Part shown: positions 1-5,259 of the stretch, in pieces
How the letters are laid out: each line of letters opens with the position of its first letter
How positions within the stretch are numbered: the first letter of the stretch is position 1
Source of the DNA: Thermoplasmata archaeon
GTDB lineage: Archaea; Thermoplasmatota; Thermoplasmata; Thermoplasmatales; Thermoplasmataceae
Direction: 5' to 3'
NCBI GenBank assembly: GCA_021797225.1
Contig: JAKAAE010000113.1
Location: forward strand, 1-5,259
Length of the DNA stretch: 5,259 nucleotides
The notes under the pieces: model-generated
The model's database searches: none
What the model saw: the letters and a program-made list of their open reading frames with translations, nothing else
What the model was told of the DNA's origin: nothing
Translations under genes and position numbers: made by a program

Positions 1-47
1 TCCGGATTCATTGTAGCAATTGCCAATATATCTGCCATTTTCATCAT
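1..47 (-). CDS. Possible 5' end of an unidentified gene running off the left edge (partial)
   Basis: On the minus strand an open frame begins with clustered ATG codons (at 47, 44 and 38) and reads MMKMADILAIATMNP to the window edge without a stop. A T-rich TATA-like stretch lies at about 65-74, roughly 20-35 bases upstream of these ATGs, which would suit a leaderless transcript. Only 15 codons are visible, so no family can be named. The competing reading is a plus-strand frame of 16 mostly hydrophobic residues ending in TAA at 49-51, which could be the tail of a membrane protein. The fragment is too short to choose firmly. The minus reading is slightly preferred because of the ATG cluster and the upstream T-rich box, and it would lie in the same direction as the neighbouring hydrolase gene. 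Confidence 0.3.
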   Translation of the reverse strand, partial: MMKMADILAIATMNP

Positions 48-64
48 ATAATTATATTATTAAC

Positions 65-74
65 AAATAAAAAG
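65..74 (-). promoter_or_regulatory. TATA-like T-rich box; could equally be a terminator of the MBL gene
   Basis: The minus-strand sequence CTTTTTATTT lies 18-27 bases upstream of the ATG at 47 and 27-36 bases upstream of the ATG at 38. That spacing fits an archaeal TATA box of a leaderless gene. The same T-run lies about 90-100 bases downstream of the stop of the minus-strand hydrolase gene, so it could instead act as an archaeal oligo-T terminator. The whole 48-164 spacer is very AT-rich and holds no other gene that I can see. Confidence 0.25.
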
Positions 75-164
75 ATTTCTATTACTTATTATTCATACTT
101 ATGATTGTTATGCATAAATATAACTTATTCAGATTATTATAGAATTAATATGCCTGATTTAAAC

Positions 165-1103
165 TTAATCTATAACACGATATAATAATTCGTTATTTAA
201 TTGCTTGATTTCGATGATACCATTATTTTCCATGTATTTGAGATGTGCTATGGTTTCCATTATGGCAAAATTCTGCTCCATGTAATTCATGTCCCTTAAT
301 TTGCGCCCTTTGCTCCATTCAATTGTCTCTGCCAGGGTATATGCCGTTTTCCAGTCATTCAGATCATTTTTCATTACCTTAATTCTATTCCTATGATGCT
401 GGATAATTTCATCTATCCTTTCTGTAAAATGTTCTATATTATCCCTGTGGCCCGGATATCCTATTTTAACATTGTATTTCCTTATTTTCTTCAGGCTTTC
501 AATGTACATCCCGAGGTAATCAGCACCATTGCTATACACACTTATATTGGGTGATATATTTTTCAGTACATGATCTCCTGTAATCATTGCCCGGATATCC
601 TCAAGGTATATGGCTACAGATCCTGGTGAATGCCCCGGAACATCAATAATTTCGGTATCTTTTATGTGCATATTATCGATTATATTCAAATCCAGTGAGG
701 AGTAATAGTCTATGAATTGCAAGATAGGATTTCCAGCCAGAATCTTACTGAACAGGGCCTCCGGAACGCCATTAGAGATCATCAATGCTTTATAGTCCCT
801 GAAATATTCTTCCCTGCTGTCTGTTATATATTTAATTGCATTGTAATCATTTCTGGAGATGTAAACAGGAATCCCGTGATTTTTTTTGAGGTAAAGTGCG
901 CCTCCTATATGATCTATATGCAGATGTGTTATTATGCAGAAATCTATCCGGTCAAGGTTCACGGATTTTTTTAATTCACCATAACTGCTTTCAGACATTC
1001 CTGTATCTACAATATAATTTGAATCGCCGGAAATATGGTATATATTTGCAGTTTGCAGTGCCCTGATTTCTATGGGTACAGTAATTTTTTCAATAGAATT
1101 CAT
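165..1103 (-). CDS. Metallo-beta-lactamase-fold hydrolase with C-terminal winged-helix-like domain (LACTB2-like)
   Basis: This 312-residue protein is a zinc-dependent hydrolase of the metallo-beta-lactamase superfamily, predicted to be cytoplasmic since no signal peptide or membrane segment is seen. The metal ligands all appear present: THLHIDH at 59-65 (H60, H62, D64, H65), H158 in PGHSPGS, D177 in TGDH and H219 in YPGHRD. An early strand with D33 in IVDTG is typical of the fold. Residues of about 250-300 (WKTAYTLAE, then ETIAHLKYMENNGI) resemble the small winged-helix-like domain that follows the catalytic core in LACTB2-like members. The length fits that architecture. The start is well fixed: an in-frame TAA lies only three codons upstream (1110-1112) and no other start lies between. 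There is no Shine-Dalgarno sequence. The gene is divergent from the MFS transporter. The superfamily includes thioesterases, glyoxalase II, lactonases and nucleases, so the substrate is unknown. Nearby acyl-CoA genes make an ester or thioester plausible, by context only. Confidence 0.88.
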   Translation of the reverse strand: MNSIEKITVPIEIRALQTANIYHISGDSNYIVDTGMSESSYGELKKSVNLDRIDFCIITHLHIDHIGGALYLKKNHGIPVYISRNDYNAIKYITDSREEYFRDYKALMISNGVPEALFSKILAGNPILQFIDYYSSLDLNIIDNMHIKDTEIIDVPGHSPGSVAIYLEDIRAMITGDHVLKNISPNISVYSNGADYLGMYIESLKKIRKYNVKIGYPGHRDNIEHFTERIDEIIQHHRNRIKVMKNDLNDWKTAYTLAETIEWSKGRKLRDMNYMEQNFAIMETIAHLKYMENNGIIEIKQLNNELLYRVID

Positions 1104-1124
1104 AATGGTTTATAGCAGAAAGGT

Positions 1125-1153
1125 AGTTAATCATTACCAGAGGAAGATATATA
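1125..1153 (-). promoter_or_regulatory. Candidate promoter of the MBL hydrolase gene
   Basis: Two AT-rich candidates lie upstream of the ATG at 1103 on the minus strand. One is TAATGATTAA (about 1125-1135), at the distance expected of a TATA box for a leaderless transcript. The other is TATATATC (1146-1153), a better TATA match that would give a leader of about 20 bases. No Shine-Dalgarno sequence lies before the ATG in either case, which favours leaderless or near-leaderless initiation. Confidence 0.3.
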
Positions 1154-1161
1154 CCAGGTAT
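1151..1161. promoter_or_regulatory. Short inverted repeat between divergent genes, possible operator
   Basis: ATACC-A-GGTAT is a perfect 5-bp inverted repeat around a single base, and it lies in the 120-bp region between the divergent hydrolase and transporter genes. It lies next to the TATA-like TATATATC of the hydrolase and about 63-73 bases upstream of the transporter start. Allowing a 2-base insertion, the symmetry extends outward to AGATA...TATCT (1145-1163). The position suits a regulator that controls the hydrolase or both genes. An 11-base palindrome in AT-rich DNA can arise by chance. Confidence 0.25.
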
Positions 1162-1190
1162 CTGCTTTTGCAATATATATTTCATTGATA

Positions 1191-1200
1191 AATTATTAAT
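1191..1200 (+). promoter_or_regulatory. Candidate TATA box of the MFS transporter gene (leaderless)
   Basis: AATTATTAAT lies 24-33 bases upstream of the ATG at 1224, the spacing expected when an archaeal transcript starts at or next to the start codon. The 20 bases before the ATG contain no GGAGG or GGTG-type ribosome binding site, which agrees with leaderless translation. The TATA match is only moderate. Confidence 0.4.
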
Positions 1201-1223
1201 GGTATTTCGCATTTAACCTGATA

Positions 1224-2387
1224 ATGCAGGGAAATATAGAAAGGGTCAGGATAAGGCCATTCAGGCGCATACTGGGAACTGCAATTATTTCTTTTTCCAT
1301 GAATTCTACCCTTAGGTTCTTCATACCCGTGTTGATACCGTTGCTGGTGGCATCACTGAATATATCTGTTTACATGGCATCATTATTCATAACTTCTTAC
1401 TGGATCGGCTACACAATTTTCCAGATTCCTTCCGGAATAATTGCTGACCGGGTCGGCGTGGCAAGGGTTGCAAAACTGTCATTCCTTTTTATGATTCTTG
1501 TTTTCTCACTTTTTTATTTCTCGAAAACTTCCTATGTAGGAATTTTAATAATTCAATTTTTCCTGGGATGTTTTTCTGCAACGGTTTATGTCTCAGATAC
1601 ATCTACAATCCAGAAATGGATTCCCGCATCGGGCAGGTCTACCTTCGTAGGAATTTACCAGACAGGATTTTTCATAGGGGCTTCACTCGGGGAATATTTT
1701 ATACTGAGGGCTCTGGATATCAGCTTCGAATTCCTCTATATTTCCATCATGATAATCCTGATTATCGCTGCCATCATGAACTTTCTATTTATCAGGGAAC
1801 CCACAAGAAAGAAATCCAGAGAGCGTACCCGCATCGATAAACGAATCCTGTATGTTGCCATGATCAGGTTTTCTGCTGGTTTCCTCTATATTGGGTTCAT
1901 CACATTGTTCACAACTTTTATTGTCTTTGATCATATCATACCCTATTCCAGTGCCTATCTCTATGCATGGATCCCGGCAGTGGGTGGCATAATAACATCC
2001 CCTATCGGGGGATTGATATCCTCAAAAATAAAACGCGGAAAATCACTGGTTTCAATAATTCCGGTAATTGTTCTCGGGTCCACAATAATATATATCGGCT
2101 ATGCGCCTGTTGCCGTTATATTCGGCATATCATTTCTTTCCGGGATGCTCTATGGACTTTATGCCGGTCCCTCAATGGGGATGGCATCTGATTTCAGCGG
2201 TGGTGATCATAATCTTGCATCGGCGAGCAGTATACTGAATTTCAGTTCACAGATCGGTGGAACCATATCTCCATTGATTATGGGATATTTTTTCTCCATC
2301 TATGGCAATTTCAGGCTGGCCTTCACCATTGTGGCAGTTATATCAATAATTATTGTATTGATTCCATTGATTAAAATAAAATTCTAA
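1224..2387 (+). CDS. Major facilitator superfamily (MFS) transporter, 12 predicted membrane helices
   Basis: This 387-residue integral membrane protein is a secondary transporter of the major facilitator superfamily. Hydrophobic stretches support 12 helices, roughly at 15-37, 48-72, 83-100, 103-124, 138-161, 168-190, 209-234, 242-266, 273-292, 294-316, 329-357 and 362-384. The MFS motif A is visible after helix 2 as SGIIADRVG (70-78), with D75 and R76. A basic loop (about 191-207, starting REPTRKK) separates the two six-helix halves as expected. The start is secure: it is the first ATG after an in-frame TAA at 1197-1199, and the next Met is residue 26, inside helix 1. No Shine-Dalgarno sequence is seen. 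It is divergent from the MBL hydrolase and convergent with the acyl-CoA ligase, overlapping it by the stop codons only. The substrate and direction cannot be read. Sugar, organic-acid and drug carriers share this motif; an organic acid or its product is only a contextual guess. Confidence 0.92.
   Translation: MQGNIERVRIRPFRRILGTAIISFSMNSTLRFFIPVLIPLLVASLNISVYMASLFITSYWIGYTIFQIPSGIIADRVGVARVAKLSFLFMILVFSLFYFSKTSYVGILIIQFFLGCFSATVYVSDTSTIQKWIPASGRSTFVGIYQTGFFIGASLGEYFILRALDISFEFLYISIMIILIIAAIMNFLFIREPTRKKSRERTRIDKRILYVAMIRFSAGFLYIGFITLFTTFIVFDHIIPYSSAYLYAWIPAVGGIITSPIGGLISSKIKRGKSLVSIIPVIVLGSTIIYIGYAPVAVIFGISFLSGMLYGLYAGPSMGMASDFSGGDHNLASASSILNFSSQIGGTISPLIMGYFFSIYGNFRLAFTIVAVISIIIVLIPLIKIKF
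2371..2383 (-). terminator. Candidate T-rich terminator of the dehydrogenase-ligase operon, inside the transporter gene
   Basis: Directly after the ligase stop codon the minus strand reads AATTTTATTTTAA, a T-rich stretch without an obvious hairpin, like many archaeal intrinsic terminators. On the plus strand the same bases encode the Ile/Lys-rich C-terminus of the transporter (LIKIKF). A T-run for the opposite direction, GGTTTTATCAATTTT, lies at 2409-2422 inside the ligase gene and is weaker. Confidence 0.35.
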
Positions 2388-3892
2388 TATTTCATGGTTC
2401 TCAGGCTGGTTTTATCAATTTTCCCGACGCTTGTCATGGGCATTTCCTGAATAATCCTGAACTCTACCGGAATCCACCATTTCTTAATATGCCCTGAATT
2501 TACCCTTGAATGCATGAATTCCTTCAGTTTATCTATATCTATGTTTTCAGAGGCCTTTATCCATGCAACCGGGCTCTCCCCCCATTTTTCATCTGCAATA
2601 GCGGTTACAGCACATACCTCTATTCCCGGAAATTCTGATATTATGGATTCAAGAATGGATGTTGGTATCCATTCGCCGCCGCTCTTGACAACATCCTTGA
2701 TTCTGTCCAGTATTTTTATTCCTCCGGTTTCCGTGAGCATTGCAACATCACCGGTTTTAAACCAGTTGCCTTGGTATTCATTTCCATCCTTCCGGTTAAG
2801 GTATCTACCCGGCAGCCACGGGGCGTTGATCCACAGTTCCCCGATAACATTGTTTCCAAGTATTTTACCGGATTCATCCCTCACGGATACATTGACCATT
2901 GGAACGGGATGGGTTACAGAGCGCAATGATTCTATATCGGTTTCTTTTCCCATGGATATGGATGTTGCAAGCATATCTGTTCCGCCATATATGGTAGAAA
3001 ATTTTATATTCTTTGCCCTGAGTTTGCTGGCTATCCCACTGCTGATTGGTGATCCTCCTATTAACATTTTGAGCCCGTTTAAATGGTTACCGGTATCATG
3101 GGAGAGCAGGTCATAAACCATTGTAGGAACTGCATTGAGCCATGTAACCTTCTGATCCTTTATGCTGGAAAGGACATTTTCCGGATTGTATTTCCCGGTT
3201 ATCACATAGTTCGCACCCAGATACGCGGCATGGAATGCAGAACCCCATGACCATATATGATAGAATGGTATCAGTGAAAGTATAGTATCATGATAAGCAA
3301 GTGATGCCGGTGATTCGAACATTCCCAGTTGATAGAGTATGCTGAGGGCACCGTTAACGGCCTTTTCATTGGTATATAAAACCTCTTTGGGCTTTCCGGT
3401 GGTTCCGGAAGTGAAGAGTATGGAATAATTGTCGGTACCTGAGGTAATTTCCTCACGGTGCTTATCGCTGACAAGCAATTCATCAAATTCCATATATCTG
3501 TCATTATGTCCAATGGATATTACATGGTCATCCGGAAATTCTTTTCCTATTCCTGCATTCAGGAAATCTGCGGATGCGAACATGTATTCTGCCCCAGATT
3601 CTTTTACAGTTTCCATCGCCATCTTCCACGGAAGTTTGATATTGACCGGATAGATTATTGATCCTGTCATACTGGCTGCAAACAGAAGTTCCATGAATTC
3701 CGTGGAATTGTAATCGGCAACAGCAAATACTGACCCCTTTGAAATTCCCATTTTATTCATGGATGTGGATATTTTGGAAACGTTTTCATAAATCTCCCTG
3801 TATGTTAATGTTTTTCTGGATATTACCCTATTTTCAGGAAATAAAACAGATGCACGCCTCAGAATATTCATTACAGTAAATCCTTCTCCCAT
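2384..3892 (-). CDS. Acyl-CoA synthetase (AMP-forming), medium/long-chain fatty-acid--CoA ligase type
   Basis: This 502-residue enzyme of the ANL adenylate-forming superfamily activates a carboxylic acid with ATP to an acyl-adenylate and then an acyl-CoA thioester; it is predicted to be cytoplasmic. Motifs appear in the usual order: the phosphate-binding loop FTSGTTGKPK (160-169), a YGxTE-like YGGTD (302-306), GELWI (351-355), WFKTGD (377-382, D382 for ribose binding), the hinge DRIKDVVKSGGEWI (396-409) and PMTSVGKIDK (485-494), with K491 as the expected adenylation lysine. The SGGEWI and TSVGKIDK wording resembles AlkK-like medium-chain ligases more than acetyl-CoA synthetases. The length is slightly below the usual 520-550. 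The Mg2+-binding Glu of YGxTE is Asp306 here. The chosen ATG has AGGTG five bases upstream. A second ATG at residue 8 (3869-3871) lacks a site at that spacing. It starts 8 bases after the dehydrogenase stop, so coupled translation is likely. Chain length and branching of the substrate are not readable. Confidence 0.92.
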   Translation of the reverse strand: MGEGFTVMNILRRASVLFPENRVISRKTLTYREIYENVSKISTSMNKMGISKGSVFAVADYNSTEFMELLFAASMTGSIIYPVNIKLPWKMAMETVKESGAEYMFASADFLNAGIGKEFPDDHVISIGHNDRYMEFDELLVSDKHREEITSGTDNYSILFTSGTTGKPKEVLYTNEKAVNGALSILYQLGMFESPASLAYHDTILSLIPFYHIWSWGSAFHAAYLGANYVITGKYNPENVLSSIKDQKVTWLNAVPTMVYDLLSHDTGNHLNGLKMLIGGSPISSGIASKLRAKNIKFSTIYGGTDMLATSISMGKETDIESLRSVTHPVPMVNVSVRDESGKILGNNVIGELWINAPWLPGRYLNRKDGNEYQGNWFKTGDVAMLTETGGIKILDRIKDVVKSGGEWIPTSILESIISEFPGIEVCAVTAIADEKWGESPVAWIKASENIDIDKLKEFMHSRVNSGHIKKWWIPVEFRIIQEMPMTSVGKIDKTSLRTMKY

Positions 3893-3895
3893 ATT

Positions 3896-3902
3896 ACCAC
3901 CT
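3896..3902 (-). promoter_or_regulatory. Ribosome binding site of the acyl-CoA ligase gene, overlapping the dehydrogenase stop
   Basis: On the minus strand TAGGTGGTAATATG joins the two genes: the AG of the dehydrogenase TAG stop is also the first two bases of AGGTG, which pairs with the archaeal 16S rRNA 3' end and lies five bases before the ligase ATG. This decides the ligase start and indicates that a ribosome ending on the dehydrogenase gene can restart on the ligase gene. Confidence 0.65.
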
Positions 3903-5259
3903 AATTTTTCAGACTCCTTTCCTCCCTTTCAACCCGTATTAGAGACTCTGAGGATTCAATGGTATCTCTGTCGTAATCACCCTTTTTCACATATCTCAGG
4001 AAATAAAGGTTCCCTGCCTTTATAAAATCATTATTCCCGGTTTTGTTTCCTATATGGAGAAGCAGTATAGCTGCCATTGAATTTCCCATTACATCCATGA
4101 GATACTTTGCATGGAACTGTGCTTCGGTGTTATCCATTGACAGAATACTGTCAATACTTTCCTTCAGTAACTTATAGCAGGAATCTGCAGTTTCTTTTCC
4201 CCCGGTTATCTCTGAAACAGTTTTCTGGAAATCCTGCAGCATTCTGATATGGGCTTTTTTCTTCATAATGGCTTCCAGCATATCAAGAGCCTGTATATTG
4301 CTTGCACCTTCCCAGATAGGTGTTATCAGTGCCTCCCTGTGCCAGCGTTCTATTGGAAATTCTGATAGAAATCCGATCCCACCGTGGAGCTCTGTGGCCA
4401 TTTGCGTGATAATCGAGGATGAATTCGCTGTAATGTTTTTTACTATATGTGTCATCAATCTGGTATAATTGTAATCATCATCATATGGCGGTTTTGATTT
4501 TATTGACCTATCAAAAAGTTCTATTGATTTGAATGTGAGTGCAATAGAACCCTCAAGAAGTACTTCCATATCCAGCAGATCCCTTTTTATCCCCGGATGA
4601 TCCAGCAGTAATGATCCGAAGGTTTTTCTCTTCATTGAATAGTAATATGCTTCCAGGTATGCCTTTCTTGCTATTCCGCATGCCGCCGCGGCATTATCTA
4701 GCCTTGACACCATCAGGTCTTCGGTTATATAATAAATTGCCTTTCCCGCATCTCCGAGCATCTGTGCCTCTGAATTTTCCAGTTCTACCTCTCCGGATGG
4801 CACGCTCTTTGTTGCGCTTTTTTCCTTTAGCCTTCTTACCCTGTAATTTAAATTGCCCTCTATATTCTTCCTGGGAAGTACAAACAACGATAAACCCTTT
4901 GCACCGTGGTTATCACCATGAAAAGCAGATGTAAGTGACACATCCGCAAGGCCCGCATTGCTGGCGAAATATTTATCGCCTGTGAGGTACCACTGATTAT
5001 TTCCGGGTTCTGCAATGGTTTGATTGGCTCCAAGGTCACTTCCGCCCTGTATTTCGGTAAACCATGTTGCTCCCAGCAGCAGGTTAGTGGAATCCCCGAT
5101 CAACCCGGAAACGTAATCCCTGAATCTATCAGGGGCATACTTATGCAGTGCATATGCAGTCTGGTGTGTAAGTGTTATTATACAGTATATGCCAGGGTCC
5201 GCAACCAGATAGCCCATGGCATAATGTTCTATAATGGATTTCCCATGGAAATATGGCCG
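3901..5259 (-). CDS. Acyl-CoA dehydrogenase, AidB-like subfamily (5' end beyond the window)
   Basis: This FAD-dependent flavoenzyme is expected to oxidise an acyl-CoA to its 2,3-enoyl-CoA in the cytoplasm. The frame stays open to the right edge: 14 codons (RPYFHGKSIIEHYA) precede the first visible ATG at 5217, so that ATG is probably internal and about 100 N-terminal residues are missing. Counting from it, WFTEIQGGSDLGAN (52-65) is the flavin/substrate-binding strand motif and LTGDKYFASN (78-87) the following strand. Residues of about 160-235 and 250-320 form the C-terminal helical domain, with TELHGGIGF (275-283) and IWEGASN (301-307). E303 lies at the place of the catalytic Glu of medium-chain dehydrogenases (YEGT). 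A helical tail of about 120 residues follows, which ordinary 380-residue members lack. GGSD, IWEGASN and the tail point to the AidB-like group (about 540 residues). It is the upstream partner of the acyl-CoA ligase. AidB in E. coli is linked to alkylation response, but a metabolic role is more likely here. Confidence 0.88.
   Translation of the reverse strand, partial: RPYFHGKSIIEHYAMGYLVADPGIYCIITLTHQTAYALHKYAPDRFRDYVSGLIGDSTNLLLGATWFTEIQGGSDLGANQTIAEPGNNQWYLTGDKYFASNAGLADVSLTSAFHGDNHGAKGLSLFVLPRKNIEGNLNYRVRRLKEKSATKSVPSGEVELENSEAQMLGDAGKAIYYITEDLMVSRLDNAAAACGIARKAYLEAYYYSMKRKTFGSLLLDHPGIKRDLLDMEVLLEGSIALTFKSIELFDRSIKSKPPYDDDYNYTRLMTHIVKNITANSSSIITQMATELHGGIGFLSEFPIERWHREALITPIWEGASNIQALDMLEAIMKKKAHIRMLQDFQKTVSEITGGKETADSCYKLLKESIDSILSMDNTEAQFHAKYLMDVMGNSMAAILLLHIGNKTGNNDFIKAGNLYFLRYVKKGDYDRDTIESSESLIRVEREERSLKN

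Noticed and set aside
108..117. A perfect 10-base palindrome TTATGCATAA in the left spacer
   Set aside because: Palindromes of this length are easily formed in such AT-rich DNA, it is not repeated elsewhere in the window, and it has no clear position relative to a promoter.
717..974. An 85-codon plus-strand open frame
   Set aside because: It is antisense to the metal-binding core of the MBL hydrolase, which is clearly the real gene.
165..1103. The MBL-fold gene as an antibiotic-resistance beta-lactamase
   Set aside because: There is no signal peptide, and the C-terminal winged-helix-like domain and PGHSPGS/YPGHRD motifs fit general MBL-fold hydrolases; archaea lack the peptidoglycan target.
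2514..3116. A 200-codon open frame on the plus strand
   Set aside because: It is wholly antisense to the ligase, whose frame carries all family motifs in order; the plus-strand product shows no recognisable motif, and the frame is explained by codon bias of the opposite strand.
4611..4934. A 107-codon plus-strand open frame, and a shorter one at 4268-4468
   Set aside because: Both lie antisense to conserved parts of the acyl-CoA dehydrogenase and have no family features or promoter.
3901..5259. The dehydrogenase as a DNA-alkylation repair protein because of its AidB likeness
   Set aside because: The ligase in the same operon and the retained catalytic-type Glu (E303) point to acyl-CoA oxidation; nothing in the window suggests an alkylation response.
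1..5259. Search for transposons, CRISPR repeats, tRNA/rRNA genes, toxin-antitoxin or defence genes
   Set aside because: No terminal inverted repeats, spaced direct repeats, cloverleaf-like segments or matching protein motifs were seen; coding regions with ordinary metabolic families fill nearly all of the window.

Overview
The window looks like chromosomal DNA of an archaeon, most likely of the Thermoplasmatales type (the Ferroplasma/Acidiplasma/Cuniculiplasma group). This is an inference from three things. The base composition is AT-rich with heavy use of ATA (Ile) and AGG (Arg) codons. Two gene starts have no Shine-Dalgarno sequence and only a TATA-like stretch upstream, as in leaderless transcripts, while the one operon-internal start has a good ribosome binding site. 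The gene content is that of a heterotroph using organic or fatty acids. The genus cannot be fixed from sequence reading alone.

Layout from left to right. Bases 1-47 hold an edge fragment, possibly the first codons of a minus-strand gene. Bases 48-164 are a very AT-rich spacer. A metallo-beta-lactamase-fold hydrolase with a C-terminal winged-helix-like domain lies on the minus strand (165-1103). A 120-bp divergent promoter region (1104-1223) contains a short inverted repeat. A 12-helix major facilitator superfamily transporter runs on the plus strand (1224-2387). Its stop codon overlaps that of a convergent minus-strand acyl-CoA synthetase of the AlkK-like fatty-acid ligase type (2384-3892). 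Upstream of the ligase, 8 bp away and apparently translationally coupled to it, is an AidB-type acyl-CoA dehydrogenase (3901-5259). The start of that gene lies beyond the right edge.

Read together, the ligase (acid + ATP + CoA to acyl-CoA) and the dehydrogenase (acyl-CoA to enoyl-CoA) form the first two steps of a beta-oxidation-like route. The MFS carrier and the MBL hydrolase could move or hydrolyse a related acid, ester or thioester, but their substrates cannot be read from the sequence. I see no mobile element, CRISPR array, RNA gene or defence system. The window is an ordinary, densely packed metabolic region with a few details worth checking.
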